Assembly (NCBI RefSeq): GCF_003626655.1
Contig: NZ_RBAN01000003.1
Span: 186,001-250,000, forward strand
Direction: 5' to 3'
DNA length: 64,000 nucleotides
From: Micromonospora costi
GTDB taxonomy: Bacteria > Actinomycetota > Actinomycetes > Mycobacteriales > Micromonosporaceae
Below the pieces are notes generated by a model. It was given only the letters and a program-made list of their open reading frames with translations, ran no database searches and was not told the DNA's origin. Positions 54,814 to 64,000 of this stretch are shown here, piece after piece. Position 1 is the stretch's first letter. Each line of letters opens with the position of its first letter. The position numbers and the translations under genes are program-made.

Positions 54814-55572
54814 TCAGTCCTTCGGGCCGCCCGCCACGTAGATCACCTGGCCGGACACGAACGACGCGCCCTCGCTGGCCAGGAACGAGATCGTGTGGGC
54901 CACGTCCTCGGGGCGGCCCACCCGGCGTACCGGGATCTCGGCAATCGCGTGCTTCTGCAGCTCGGCGAAGTCCACCTTCATCCGGGCGGCGGTCGCCGCG
55001 GTCATGTCGGTGACGATGAACCCGGGCGCGACCGCGTTGACGGTGACCCCGAACGGGCCCAGCTCGATGGCGAGGGTCTTGGTGAAGCCCTGCAACCCCG
55101 CCTTGGCGGCCGAGTAGTTGGCCTGGCCGCGGTTGCCGAGCGCCGAGGTGCTGGAGAGGTTGACGATGCGGCCCCACTTCCGCTCGACCATGTGCTTCTG
55201 CGCGGCCTGGCTGAACAGGAACGCGCCGCGCAGGTGCACGCCCATCACCGTGTCCCAGTCGGCGTCGCTCATCTTGAACAGCAGGTTGTCCCGCAGCACC
55301 CCGGCGTTGTTGACCAGGACGGTCGGCGCGCCCAGCTCGGCCGCGACCCGCTCCACGGCCGCCTCCACCTGGCCCCGGTCGGCCACGTCGGCGCCCACTC
55401 CGAGCGCCCGGCCCCCGGCGGCCGCGATCGCGTCGACGGTGTCCTTCGTGGCGGACTCCTCGATGTCGACCACGGCGACCGCCAGGCCGTCGGCGGCGAG
55501 CCGGCGGGCGGTGGCCGCGCCGATACCGCGCGCGGCTCCGGTGACGATGGCGACGCGGGGCTCCTCCGACAT
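54814..55572 (-). CDS. FabG-like 3-oxoacyl-ACP reductase (SDR)
   Basis: A 252-residue classical short-chain dehydrogenase: cofactor loop TGAARGIGAA (about 12-21), VNNAGVLRDNLL, catalytic Ser in NLSSTSAL and YxxxK as NYSAAKAG, then the PGFIVTDM segment. D in place of a basic residue after the second strand (VVDIEES) favours NADH. Close to FabG, but such enzymes are many in actinobacteria and this need not be the fatty acid synthase member. ATG 55572 with GGGAGG 5 nt upstream. Confidence 0.88.
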   Translation of the reverse strand: MSEEPRVAIVTGAARGIGAATARRLAADGLAVAVVDIEESATKDTVDAIAAAGGRALGVGADVADRGQVEAAVERVAAELGAPTVLVNNAGVLRDNLLFKMSDADWDTVMGVHLRGAFLFSQAAQKHMVERKWGRIVNLSSTSALGNRGQANYSAAKAGLQGFTKTLAIELGPFGVTVNAVAPGFIVTDMTAATAARMKVDFAELQKHAIAEIPVRRVGRPEDVAHTISFLASEGASFVSGQVIYVAGGPKD

Positions 55573-55849
55573 GATTACCTCCCGGTAACGTGGGCTCGAT
55601 CGGAGGAGCTTAACCCCCAGCCTGCGCCGGGCGTCAGGGCCGACGGCGCTCCTCTGGCCGCGGTCCGCCGCCCCCGCGCCGCGCACGTGTCTATATACGA
55701 ATTGATCATCTCGGCGTAGCGTCTCGTCTCGTCGTCCGACGGGCCCCGTCCACCGTTCCCCAGCCATCGTGTTTGGACGGACGGTCGGAGACGTCGCTGC
55801 CAGCACCGGCAGCGACCGGAGCACTCGACGAGACAAGGACCGACGTCAC
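55573..55849. promoter_or_regulatory. Divergent region and subtilase leader hairpin
   Basis: A 277-bp gap. An AT-rich island (around 55692-55712, CTATATACGAATTGATCAT) is the likely promoter area for both directions. A perfect 9-bp hairpin GTCGCTGCC/GGCAGCGAC (55793-55816) lies in the subtilase leader 33 nt before its start and could act on translation or mRNA stability. Confidence 0.4.
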
Positions 55850-58800
55850 GTGAAGTTCCTGCGTACCCGTGGAGCCTGGCTGGCCGCCGTGGTCTCCACG
55901 GCCCTCGCGGCGACCGGAGGCTCACCAGCCCTGGCCGCCCCCGGCGCGCCGGCCGATCCCGGCGCGACCACCACATCCGCGAACGACCTGCCCACCCCAC
56001 CCGGCACCCAATCGGTCACGCTGGTCACCGGTGACATCGTCACCACCCGCCGCGGGGCGAACGGCGGGACCATCGACGTCCGGCGCCCGGACGGCACCCC
56101 TGCCCTCGTCCGGGTGGTCGAGGCGGGGACCGACCTCTACGTCTACCCGCAGTCCGTGCTCTCCTACGTGGCCGCCGGCACCCTCGACAAGCGGCTGTTC
56201 AACATCACGCGGCTGATCGCCGACGGGTACGACGACACGCACACCGACCACCTGCCGCTCATCGTGTCGTACACCGACGCGGCCGCCGGGCTGCGCGCCG
56301 CCGCCGCGCCGGCCGGGGCCACCCGCACCCGGGCGCTCAGCAGCATCTCCGGCGCCGCCCTGAGCGAGGACCGGAAGAAGGCGGACGAGTTCTGGGCCGC
56401 CGTCACCGGCGCCCCCGCCGAGGGCGGCGCCACCGCGTTCAAGGCGACCGCCACAGGACGCTTCTCCGCGGGGATCGCCAGGATCTGGCTGGACGGACGG
56501 GTGTACGCGGACCTCGCCGACACCACGGCGCAGATCGGCGCCCCGCAGGTGTGGGCCGGCGGCGACACCGGCGCGGGCGTCCGCGTCGCCGTGCTGGACA
56601 CCGGTGTCGACGCCACCCACCCGGACCTGGCCGACCGGATCGCCGAGTCGGCCGTGTTCGTGCCCGGCGAGGAACTGGCCGACCGGGCCGGGCACGGCAC
56701 CCACGTCGCCTCCACCATCGCCGGCACCGGCGCGGCCTCCGGCGGACGGGAGAAGGGCGTCGCGCCGGACGCCCGGCTCGCCGTCGGCAAGGTGCTCAGC
56801 GACGCCGGTTTCGGGCAGGACTCGTGGATCCTCGCCGGCATGGAGTGGGCCGCCCGGGACGCCGGCGCGCGCGTCATCAACATGAGCCTCGGTTCGAACC
56901 AGCCCAGCGACGGCACCGACCCGATCAGCCAGTCGGTCAACAGCCTCAGCGCCGAGACCGGAGCCCTGTTCGTCGTCGCGGCCGGCAACAACGGCGCGCC
57001 GGCCAGCGTTTCCGCTCCGGGTGCGGCCGACGCGGCGCTGACCGTCGGCGCGGTCGACGCCGACGACCGGCTCGCCCCGTTCTCCAGCAGGGGGCCGCGG
57101 CTCAGCGACGAAGCCATCAAGCCGGAGCTGACGGCGCCCGGTGTCGGGGTGCTGGCCGCCCGTTCCCGGTACGCGCCGGGTGAGGGCGACTACCAGAGCA
57201 TGGACGGCACCTCGATGGCCGCGCCGCACGTGACCGGGGCGGCCGCCCTGCTCGCCGCGAAGCACCCGGACTGGACCGGCCAGCAGCTCAAGGACGCGCT
57301 GGTCAGCACGACGAAGGCCACCCCGCAGTACGACGCGTACGAGGCCGGTACCGGCCGGGTCGACGTCGCCGCCGCGGTGGACGCCGCAATCGTGGCCACC
57401 GGCACCGTCTACACCAGCGTGCGGTACGACACCGCGAAGGCCGGCGGCAGCACCCGTCCGGTGACGTACACCAACACCACCGGCACTGCGATCACGCTGG
57501 ACCTCACGGTGGACGCCGCGACCGCGCCGGCCGGGCTGTTCGGCCTCTCGGCCCCGCAGGTGACCGTCCCGGCGCACGGCAGCGCCACGGTGACCCTGAC
57601 CACGGACACCTCCCGGGCCACCGCCGGCAGCCGGTACACCGGGCAGGTCGTCGCCAGCGGACCCGACCGGGCCGTGATGACCCGCACCGCGATCGGCGTC
57701 GGCACCTTCACCCCGTACCACGTGCTCCGGCTGGAGGTCACCGACCGGGCCGGCAAGCCGGCGCCGGGCGTCGTCGAGCTGGGCCGGCCGGGCAGCTACG
57801 AGCCGGACTTCGTCGAGACCGACGCGGACGGCACGGCACAGCTCTACCTGCCCGAGGGCGTCTACTCGGCGATGAGCTTCGTGAACGTCGCCGGCAGCCA
57901 CGGACCGAACTCACTGGGCCTGGCCCTGCTCGGCGACCCGGACATCGACCTGCGCGAGGACACCACGCTCCGGCTGGACGGAAGCGCGGCGCGACGGATC
58001 CAGTCCCTGGTGCCGCAGAAGACCGCCGACACGTACGCCCGGCTGGACTACCAGCGCTCGCAGGGCGAGGGCCGCTGGCGCTCGTTCGTCGAGGGCGGCG
58101 TGTTCTACGACAGCTTCTGGGCCCAGCCGACCAGCCAGGACGTGACCCACGGCGACTTCCACGTGAGTGCCCGCTGGCGCAAGGAACAGCCGGTGCTGAG
58201 CGCGGGCACCGGGACCGTCGACTTCGACGATCTGGTCCGCCAGCAGGGAACCACCCAGCTGCCGAAGGGCCGGTGGACGCTGCCCGCCGTGTACGCCGGC
58301 GACGGCGCGGCGGGCGACTACGCCGGTCTGGACGCCCGGGGCGGGGTCGTGGTGGTCCGGCACAACGATGACGTCGGCGATGCCGACCAGGCCGCCGCCG
58401 CCACGGCGGCCGGGGCGAAGCTGATGCTCGTGGTGAACGACCACCCGTGGCGCGAGGTACGCGACTACTCGATCGGTTGGGCCACCCCCACGCCGATCGA
58501 GGTGGCGCTGCTCGGCGCGGACGAGGGCGAGGCGCTGATCCGGCAGATCCAGCGCGGCCCGACGCGCGTCGAGGTCGCCTCGCAGCCGGTCGCCGACTAC
58601 GTGTACGACCTGGTCCAGGCGTACCACGACCGGATTCCCTCGCAGCTGACCCGGACCGAGACGACGAAGACGCTGGCCCGCATCGACGTCGGCTTCGCCT
58701 TCCCGCCCGGGCAGACGCGGGGCGGCGAGTTCCGGTTCGACTGGCCGTCGTACTCGGACTGGGGTATCGGCCAGACCAGCAACCGGCCGCTCGCTGCCGT

Positions 58801-59590
58801 CCGCACCGACTGGGTGTCCGTCGGCGACCTGTACGAGTGGGGCCAGGAGGCGTACGTCGAGGCCGGCACGTACCAGATCGACGCGCGAACGGCGTACCGG
58901 GCGGGCAGCCGCGGCGCGGAGCGGTTCTTCGAGCCGATCGAGCGGCCGCACCTGAACAACAACTTCAAGCTGCCCACGCGGTCCGGCGACAGCCTCAACC
59001 TGGACGTGCCCGGGTGGGGCGGCGCCGACCACGTCGGCATGGCGATGAACGGCGCCACCCAGAGCAACCAGCTCTACCAGGGCGACACGCTGCTCGCCCA
59101 GAGCAGCAGCACCTGGATCAGCGGCACCGCCCCGCGCGCGGGCGACCTGCCCTACCGGTTGGTGGTGCGGACCACCCAGGACCCGACCGCCGGCGCCTAC
59201 TCGACCCGTACCGAATCCGAGTGGCGGTTCCGGTCGACGGCGCCCTCCGCCGGGGTGGAGTCGAGCGTGCTGCCGCTGCTCCAGCTCGACTACACGGTCG
59301 ACGCCGACGCCGCCGGCACCGCGCGGCGGACGACGGACCTGACGCTCTCCGCCGCGCACCTGCCCGGTGTCACCGGGCGCGGCGGGGTCGGGCAGGTCCG
59401 GCTGGAGGTCTCGTACGACGACGGCGCCCACTGGCAGCGGCAGACGCTGAGCCGCACGACGAGCGGCGCCTGGACGGCGACGCTGCGGGCACCGAAGGGC
59501 GCGGCGTACGTGTCGCTGCGTGCCGAGGCCGCGGACGGCGCGGGTGACTCGGTGAGCCAGACGGTGATCCGGGCGTTCGGCGTGCGCTGA
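55850..59590 (+). CDS. Secreted subtilisin-like serine protease (S8)
   Basis: A 1,246-residue exported protease. Signal peptide (about 1-31), propeptide-like region (about 35-210), then the S8 catalytic domain with triad D250 (VAVLDTGVD), H282 (GHGTHVAS) and S455 (GTSMAAPHV). A protease-associated-type segment lies near 820-880, and beta-rich domains fill the C-terminal half (to 1246). All catalytic residues are intact. Start GTG 55850 (VKFLRTRGAWLAAVV) with AAGGA 10 nt upstream; an upstream ATG at 55769 would place residues before the signal peptide. Role: extracellular protein breakdown or processing. Confidence 0.93.
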   Translation: MKFLRTRGAWLAAVVSTALAATGGSPALAAPGAPADPGATTTSANDLPTPPGTQSVTLVTGDIVTTRRGANGGTIDVRRPDGTPALVRVVEAGTDLYVYPQSVLSYVAAGTLDKRLFNITRLIADGYDDTHTDHLPLIVSYTDAAAGLRAAAAPAGATRTRALSSISGAALSEDRKKADEFWAAVTGAPAEGGATAFKATATGRFSAGIARIWLDGRVYADLADTTAQIGAPQVWAGGDTGAGVRVAVLDTGVDATHPDLADRIAESAVFVPGEELADRAGHGTHVASTIAGTGAASGGREKGVAPDARLAVGKVLSDAGFGQDSWILAGMEWAARDAGARVINMSLGSNQPSDGTDPISQSVNSLSAETGALFVVAAGNNGAPASVSAPGAADAALTVGAVDADDRLAPFSSRGPRLSDEAIKPELTAPGVGVLAARSRYAPGEGDYQSMDGTSMAAPHVTGAAALLAAKHPDWTGQQLKDALVSTTKATPQYDAYEAGTGRVDVAAAVDAAIVATGTVYTSVRYDTAKAGGSTRPVTYTNTTGTAITLDLTVDAATAPAGLFGLSAPQVTVPAHGSATVTLTTDTSRATAGSRYTGQVVASGPDRAVMTRTAIGVGTFTPYHVLRLEVTDRAGKPAPGVVELGRPGSYEPDFVETDADGTAQLYLPEGVYSAMSFVNVAGSHGPNSLGLALLGDPDIDLREDTTLRLDGSAARRIQSLVPQKTADTYARLDYQRSQGEGRWRSFVEGGVFYDSFWAQPTSQDVTHGDFHVSARWRKEQPVLSAGTGTVDFDDLVRQQGTTQLPKGRWTLPAVYAGDGAAGDYAGLDARGGVVVVRHNDDVGDADQAAAATAAGAKLMLVVNDHPWREVRDYSIGWATPTPIEVALLGADEGEALIRQIQRGPTRVEVASQPVADYVYDLVQAYHDRIPSQLTRTETTKTLARIDVGFAFPPGQTRGGEFRFDWPSYSDWGIGQTSNRPLAAVRTDWVSVGDLYEWGQEAYVEAGTYQIDARTAYRAGSRGAERFFEPIERPHLNNNFKLPTRSGDSLNLDVPGWGGADHVGMAMNGATQSNQLYQGDTLLAQSSSTWISGTAPRAGDLPYRLVVRTTQDPTAGAYSTRTESEWRFRSTAPSAGVESSVLPLLQLDYTVDADAAGTARRTTDLTLSAAHLPGVTGRGGVGQVRLEVSYDDGAHWQRQTLSRTTSGAWTATLRAPKGAAYVSLRAEAADGAGDSVSQTVIRAFGVR

Positions 59591-59597
59591 CGCCCTG

Positions 59598-59637
59598 CCG
59601 GGTGAGGTCCGGCCGGCTCCGGCCGGGCCTCACCCGG
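59598..59637. terminator. Bidirectional terminator, 19-bp stem
   Basis: Arms 59598-59616 and 59619-59637 pair with a single mismatch and a 2-nt loop between convergent stops at 59590 and 59646. It contains a repeated CCGGCCGG. A long stem with a minimal loop; it may form a cruciform. Confidence 0.7.
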
Positions 59638-59645
59638 GCCCCGGG

Positions 59646-61298
59646 TCAGCGCACGCGGCCGCGGCAGAGCCGGATCCAGCGGTAGCCGTAGGCGCCCAGT
59701 TGCAGGCGTTCCAGCTTGCCCACGTCGCCGTAGCCACGGTCGGACAGCACGTCGATCGGCTGGTCGGCCTCCGGCTGGAGCAGGCTGAGGTCGACCTCGG
59801 CGTCCTCGGTGCCGAGGTTGTGCAGGAAGACCATGGTGCCGGTGGGACCGTCGGCGCGGTGCGCGAGCACGCCGGGCGGCATCGGCACGTCGATGTGGGT
59901 GGTCGAGCCGGAGCCGATCTCCGGAGCCTCGCGCAGCGTACGGATCATCCGCTCGAACCAGGCGAGCAGCGACCTCGGGTCCCGACGCTGTGCCGTGACG
60001 TTGACGTTCTGGTAGCCGAACTCGCCCTTGTCGATGACGGGGCGGACCAGCTTCTCCGGGGCGGCGGTGGAGAAGCCGGCGTTCTCCTGGTACGACCACT
60101 GCATGGGGGTGCGGATCGCCTGCCGGCCCGGCAGCGACAGGTCCTCCCCCATCCCGATCTCCTCGCCGTAGCGCAGGACGGGCGTGCCGCGCAGCGAGAA
60201 CTGGAGCGCGTACGCCAACTCGATGCGCCGCCGGTCGTTGCCGAGCATCGAGGCGAGCCGCCGGCGGATGCCCCGGTCGTAGAGCCGCATCTCCTGGTCC
60301 GGGCCGAACTGCTCGTACACCTGGTTGCGCTGCTCGGCGGTGAGCCGGGACAGGTCGATCTCGTCGTGGTTGCGCAGGAACGTGGCCCACTGCCCGCCGA
60401 CGGGCAGGGCCGGGGTGTCCCGCAGCGCCTCGATGACCGGCTCCGGGTCCTGGCGCGCGAGGGCGAGCATCAGCCGGCCGTTGAGCATGAAGTCGAAAAG
60501 CATGTGCAGGCGGTTGGCCGAGCCGCCGCTGTCGCCGAAGTAGACGGGCAGCTGGTCCGGCTCGACGTTCGCCTCGGCCAGCAGGATCGCGTCGCCCCGG
60601 CGCCACTGCACGTGCTGGCGCAGCTCGGTGAGGAAGTCCAGGTCCTTGGGCGAACTCGGGTTGCCCGCCTCGGTCAGCTCGATGATGAACGGCACGGCGT
60701 CCATCCGGAAACCGGCGACGCCGAGCTGGAGCCAGAAGGACATGATCTTCTTGACCTCGGCGCGAACCTCCGGGTTGGCCATGTTGAGGTCCGGCTGGAA
60801 CTTGTAGAAGCGGTGGTAGTACCACGCTTTGGCGGTGCGGTCGTAGCTCCAGGTCTCGTTCTGCTCGCCGGGGAAGACCATGCCCTGGTAGCGGTCCGGC
60901 GGCTCCGTCTCGGACCAGACGTACCAGTCCCGGTACGGGGAGTCCGGTGAGGACCGGGCGGACTGGAACCAGGGGTGCTCGTCCGAGGTGTGGTTGACGA
61001 CGAGGTCCATGATCACGCGGATGCCCCGGTTGGCGGCCTGGTGCAGCAGCTCGGCGAAGTCGCCGAGCGTGCCGAGCCGCGGGCTCACGTTGTAGAAGTC
61101 GGTGGCGTCGTAGCCGTCGTCCCGGTTCGGGGAGGGATGGATGGGATGCAGCCAGAGGCAGGTCACGCCCAGGCGTGCGAGATAGTCGAGCCGGCCGATG
61201 AGGCCCCGGATGTCACCGACACCGTCCCCGTCCGAGTCCGCGAAGGTGTCGACGTCGAGGCAGTAGATGACCGCCTCCGAATACCACCTGTCACCCAT
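59646..61298 (-). CDS. GH13 alpha-glucanotransferase (trehalose-synthase-like)
   Basis: A 550-residue GH13 enzyme. It begins WYSEAVIYCLDVDTFADSDGDGVGDI; the catalytic triad is D200 (GFRMDAVPF), E242 (LAEAN) and D312 (RNHDEID). It lacks the C-terminal maltokinase found in some TreS proteins, and no trehalose gene is adjacent. Closest in layout to the TreS/isomaltulose-synthase-type GH13 group that isomerises maltose and trehalose, so identity as TreS is plausible but not certain. Length is below the roughly 570-600 of typical TreS. ATG at 61298; no clear Shine-Dalgarno. Confidence 0.82.
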   Translation of the reverse strand: MGDRWYSEAVIYCLDVDTFADSDGDGVGDIRGLIGRLDYLARLGVTCLWLHPIHPSPNRDDGYDATDFYNVSPRLGTLGDFAELLHQAANRGIRVIMDLVVNHTSDEHPWFQSARSSPDSPYRDWYVWSETEPPDRYQGMVFPGEQNETWSYDRTAKAWYYHRFYKFQPDLNMANPEVRAEVKKIMSFWLQLGVAGFRMDAVPFIIELTEAGNPSSPKDLDFLTELRQHVQWRRGDAILLAEANVEPDQLPVYFGDSGGSANRLHMLFDFMLNGRLMLALARQDPEPVIEALRDTPALPVGGQWATFLRNHDEIDLSRLTAEQRNQVYEQFGPDQEMRLYDRGIRRRLASMLGNDRRRIELAYALQFSLRGTPVLRYGEEIGMGEDLSLPGRQAIRTPMQWSYQENAGFSTAAPEKLVRPVIDKGEFGYQNVNVTAQRRDPRSLLAWFERMIRTLREAPEIGSGSTTHIDVPMPPGVLAHRADGPTGTMVFLHNLGTEDAEVDLSLLQPEADQPIDVLSDRGYGDVGKLERLQLGAYGYRWIRLCRGRVR

Positions 61299-61367
61299 GC
61301 CAGGTCATCTTTTCCGATCCGTCGCCCGGGCAAACACGGCCGGCGGCGCGGCGGTACGGTGCGGATC

Positions 61368-61976
61368 ATGCGCGACGCACCCCACACCGAGCCGGTCGAC
61401 TGGGCCACCGGCAGCTGGCTGCACCCGCCGGTCCACGCCGACCGCACCCCCGAAGGTGACCTCGTGGTCGAGCCGGCCGCCGGCAGCGACCTGTGGCGGC
61501 ACACCAGTTACGGGTTCGTGCACGACGACGCCCCCGCGCTGCTCGCCCCGCTTCCCGCGGGCACCGCCGTCGAGGTGAGCTTCCGTCTGGAGTGGACGGA
61601 ACAGTTCGACCAGGCCGGCGTGCTGGTCCGGGTGGACGAGCGCACGTGGACCAAGGCCGGCGTGGAGGTCAGCGACGGGCTGCCGCAGCTCGGCGCCGTC
61701 GTCACCCGGGAGTTCTCGGACTGGTCGGTCGCACCGGTGCCGGAGTGGACCGGCCGGGAGGTGACGGTCCGGGCCAGCCGGTCGGGCGACGCGCTGACCG
61801 TCCGCGCCCGGGTGGCCGGCGAGCCGTGGCGGCTGGTCCGGCTCGCCCCGCTGGCGCCCGAGGCCGAGGCGACCGCCGGTCCGTTCTGCTGCTCGCCGAC
61901 GCGCGGCGGGCTCCGGGTCCGGTTCACCGGCTGGCGCCGGGGTCCGGCCGACGTGTCCCTGCACCCGGAGGACTGA
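61368..61976 (+). CDS. DUF1349 (concanavalin A-like) protein
   Basis: A 202-residue single-domain protein with the DUF1349 beta-sandwich features: DLWRHTSYGFVHDDAPALL, VEVSFRLEWTEQFDQAGVLVR, TWTKAGVEVSDGLPQLGAVVTREFSDWS and CCSPTRGGLRVRF. The family binds or acts on carbohydrates in some members. No signal peptide, so cytoplasmic. ATG 61368; no strong Shine-Dalgarno. It is divergent from the GH13 gene, so the pair may share sugar control. Confidence 0.8.
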   Translation: MRDAPHTEPVDWATGSWLHPPVHADRTPEGDLVVEPAAGSDLWRHTSYGFVHDDAPALLAPLPAGTAVEVSFRLEWTEQFDQAGVLVRVDERTWTKAGVEVSDGLPQLGAVVTREFSDWSVAPVPEWTGREVTVRASRSGDALTVRARVAGEPWRLVRLAPLAPEAEATAGPFCCSPTRGGLRVRFTGWRRGPADVSLHPED

Positions 61977-62005
61977 CGGCGGGTCCGGCAGGTGTGACGA
62001 CCGGG

Positions 62006-62040
62006 CCGCGGGGTACAGGAAGGCGATCCCCTCCCCGCGG
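62006..62040 (+). terminator. Terminator-like inverted repeat
   Basis: CCGCGGGG (62006-62013) with CCCCGCGG (62033-62040), 8 bp, between DUF1349 and DedA. The downstream half lies just before the DedA Shine-Dalgarno, so it may also fold in the DedA leader. Confidence 0.45.
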
Positions 62041-62054
62041 CGGAAAGGATCGCC

Positions 62055-62726
62055 ATGTCAGTTGCCCAGGACGTCAACCCGGCGCAGTTCGGCGGGCTGA
62101 CCGGCTGGGTGGCCGGGGTGATCGACGCGACCGGCGTGCTCGGCGTCGCCCTGCTCGTCGCCCTGGAGAGCGTCGTCCCGCCGATCCCGAGCGAGGTCGT
62201 CCTCGCGATGGCCGGCTTCCTGGCCGGCGAGGGTCGGTTCAACGTGGTCGTGGTGGCGCTCGCGGCCACGGCCGGCTCGCTGGCGGGCGCGCTGATCCTC
62301 TACTGGTTGGGCGCCGCCGTCGGCGAGGACCGGCTCAAACGGTGGCTGGACCGGCTCCCGCTGGTCGACCTGGACGACCTGGAACGCGCCGACCGCTGGT
62401 TCGAGCGGTACGGCCGGTGGGCCGTGTTCCTCGGCCGCATGATGCCGGTGGTGCGCAGCCTCGTCTCCATCCCGGCCGGGGCGAACCGCATGCCGCTGCC
62501 CGAGTTCGTCGCGTTGACCACGCTGGGCAGCGGGATCTGGAACGCCCTCTTCGTGGGCGGCGGGTACGCGCTGGGCTCCCGCTGGCAGGACGTCGAGCGG
62601 TACAGCACGTGGTTCGACTACGGCATCATCGGCATCTTCGCCCTGATGATCGTGCTCTGGGTGGTGAAGAAGGTGCGCCGCCGGTCGCGGCGGCGCGGCC
62701 GGCAGTCGGTGACCGCCGGCCGCTGA
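62055..62726 (+). CDS. DedA-family membrane protein
   Basis: A 223-residue membrane protein of the DedA/SNARE-associated family, which includes undecaprenyl-phosphate and other lipid translocases. The signatures ESVVPPIPSEVVLAMAGFLA (about 40-60, with acidic E) and the conserved FLGRMMPVVRSLVSIPAGANRM re-entrant region are present. The C-terminal tail is basic (KKVRRRSRRRGRQ). AAAGGA precedes ATG 62055. Probably a lipid-carrier recycling or membrane homeostasis role. Confidence 0.9.
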   Translation: MSVAQDVNPAQFGGLTGWVAGVIDATGVLGVALLVALESVVPPIPSEVVLAMAGFLAGEGRFNVVVVALAATAGSLAGALILYWLGAAVGEDRLKRWLDRLPLVDLDDLERADRWFERYGRWAVFLGRMMPVVRSLVSIPAGANRMPLPEFVALTTLGSGIWNALFVGGGYALGSRWQDVERYSTWFDYGIIGIFALMIVLWVVKKVRRRSRRRGRQSVTAGR

Positions 62727-62737
62727 CCGCGTCCCGC

Positions 62738-64000
62738 TCAGCCGTACTGGGCGGTGATGGCGGTGAACTCCCAGGTGTTCTGGGCGATCCCGGAGCAGTT
62801 GGCGACCACGCCGCCGCCCGGGCACGGCCGGTCGCGGTTGACCGACCAGAAGGTGAACCGGGCCAGCGAGCGGGCCTCGGCCCAGTCGCGGATCTGCGTC
62901 CAGGTGGCCGGAGAGGTGAGCTCCTGCTGGTCGGACAGGCCGTTCATGCCGGAGATCCCCATGTGGGCGTACGCGGTGGCGTCCGACCAGCCGAAGGCGC
63001 TCTTCAGCGTGTTCTTCAGCCCCTCGGCCGCGTTGACGGTGCTCTGGTACATGTTCGCCCCGCCGCCGAAGTCGAACGGCATGATCGTGAACACGTCGAT
63101 GTTCGCGCCGAGCGCCGCGGCCCGGTTGACCAGCCGGGTGCCCCAGTACGAGGGACCGCTGGTCGTGGTGCCGAAGGTGATGATGGTCTTCAGCCCCGGG
63201 TTGTTCTGCTTGACGATCTTCAGGGCGCCCAGGATGCGGTCCTGCACCACCTCGTTCTCGAACTCGTCGCTGTTCTCGATGTCGACGTCGATCGCCCGGA
63301 GCCCGTACGCGTTGATGACCTGCTGGTACGCCCCCGCGAGCGCCTCCGGGGAGGAGCAGTTCGGGCCGAGCTTGTTGCCGCTCCAGCCGCCGATGGACGG
63401 GATGACGTCCCCACCGGCCGCCCGGATGGCGGCGATGGTCGCGGCGTGGGCGCCGCCGGTGAGCGGGCCGGAGCCGTCCCACGCCGGGGTGCAGCCGCCG
63501 CCGGAGAGGATGAAGGCGATGGTGAACCACCGGATGCCCGTCGCGCCCATCACCGTCGCTGGCGCGGGCGGGTCACCCCAGCCCGGGTAGAGGTAGGGCG
63601 CTGCGGCCATCACGCCACCGCCGCCCGTGCAGCCGGACGTGGTGGCCGAGACCGGCGCCGACCGGGCCGACTCGCCCGCGGAGTTGTACGCCGCCACCGT
63701 GTAGCTGTGCGCCGAGCAGGCGGCCAGGCCGGAGACGGTCGCCGAGGTGCCGGTGACCGTGGCGCGCACGGTCGACCCCTCGTACACCCGGTAGCCGGTG
63801 ACCGTGCCGCCGACCGCGTTCCAGGCCAGCGACACCGACGACGCGGTGGTGGCGGTGACCCGCAGGCCGCCCGGGGTGCCGGGCGTGCCGGGGCCGCTGC
63901 CGCCGGAGCACGGCCCGCCGTTGACCGTGCAGTTGGTCGGGTCGCCGGTGCCGGTGACGATGAACCCGAACGACGTGCTGGCACCCGGGGCGAGGGTGCC
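62738..64000 (-). CDS. Secreted GH18 chitinase with CBM2 and FN3 (partial)
   Basis: Minus-strand gene cut by the right edge; the N terminus lies outside. The visible order is the end of a type-2 carbohydrate-binding module (GASTSFGFIVTGTGD, cysteines), a Gly/Pro linker, one fibronectin type III domain (LRVTATTASSVSLAWNA), a short glycine linker, and a GH18 barrel. The GH18 catalytic motif is IDVDIE (DxDxE) followed by NSDEF. The barrel ends TFWSVNRDRPCPGGG. It degrades chitin outside the cell, a usual trait of soil actinobacteria. No frame break is seen. Confidence 0.92.
   Translation of the reverse strand, partial: GTLAPGASTSFGFIVTGTGDPTNCTVNGGPCSGGSGPGTPGTPGGLRVTATTASSVSLAWNAVGGTVTGYRVYEGSTVRATVTGTSATVSGLAACSAHSYTVAAYNSAGESARSAPVSATTSGCTGGGGVMAAAPYLYPGWGDPPAPATVMGATGIRWFTIAFILSGGGCTPAWDGSGPLTGGAHAATIAAIRAAGGDVIPSIGGWSGNKLGPNCSSPEALAGAYQQVINAYGLRAIDVDIENSDEFENEVVQDRILGALKIVKQNNPGLKTIITFGTTTSGPSYWGTRLVNRAAALGANIDVFTIMPFDFGGGANMYQSTVNAAEGLKNTLKSAFGWSDATAYAHMGISGMNGLSDQQELTSPATWTQIRDWAEARSLARFTFWSVNRDRPCPGGGVVANCSGIAQNTWEFTAITAQYG

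Overview
The window looks like a chromosomal segment of a high-GC actinobacterium, most likely Micromonospora or a close relative in the Micromonosporaceae. This rests on the very GC-rich codon use, the many GTG starts, the core gene orders (atpI-B-E-F-H-A; glyA; prfA-prmC-tsaC; rho-thrB; thrC-hom-lysA-argS), Erm-like and efflux genes, and a secreted chitinase with a type-2 carbohydrate-binding module. No rRNA, CRISPR array, prophage or intact insertion sequence was found. The genus is an inference from memory; no search was run.

Layout. 1-6.2 kb (minus): the ATP synthase operon (atpA cut by the left edge) preceded by a small AtpI-type protein and a serine hydroxymethyltransferase. 6.3-15.3 kb: an SDR/DUF2867 protein, a class A penicillin-binding protein, then LMW protein tyrosine phosphatase, tsaC, prmC, a TPR-GGDEF diguanylate cyclase in opposite orientation, prfA and rpmE. 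The leader side of rpmE carries a compact predicted three-way-junction RNA. 15.5-20.7 kb: a T4-Pnk-like kinase/phosphatase, a large secreted phosphodiester glycosidase/phosphoesterase, and a 669-bp gene-free repeat-bearing gap. 20.7-34.4 kb (all minus): rho, thrB, two inserted transporters (MFS and RND), thrC, hom, lysA, argS.

34.5-41.6 kb: a DUF3105/DUF305 pair, a winged-helix orphan, tRNA-Arg(CCG), then a two-component system with an extra membrane protein and a divergent ABC transporter. 41.6-46.9 kb: a LigD-type polymerase, a PEP-mutase-like protein facing a MocR regulator, and a drug MFS facing an HxlR regulator. 47.1-53.8 kb: a TetR-MMPL unit with two perfect 16-bp operators, an erythromycin-esterase-like gene facing a DUF2795 gene, an Erm-like rRNA methylase behind a leaderless 39-codon leader ORF and mutually exclusive hairpins, and a Gfo/Idh oxidoreductase. 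53.9-64 kb: two small membrane proteins, a FabG-like reductase, a secreted subtilase, a GH13 enzyme, DUF1349, DedA, and a GH18 chitinase cut by the right edge.

Themes. Conserved housekeeping clusters (prfA-prmC; ptp-glyA-atp; thrC-thrB) are each split by accessory genes. Transcription units often end in long hairpins; four of them share a GATCA[T/A]G boundary and two also share loop sequence, so they form a dispersed palindrome family. Many starts lack a Shine-Dalgarno and sit 5-8 nt behind a TAnnnT box, which suggests leaderless mRNAs. The strongest candidate for an undescribed control system is the Erm leader (52.46-52.75 kb); the rpmE leader RNA is second.
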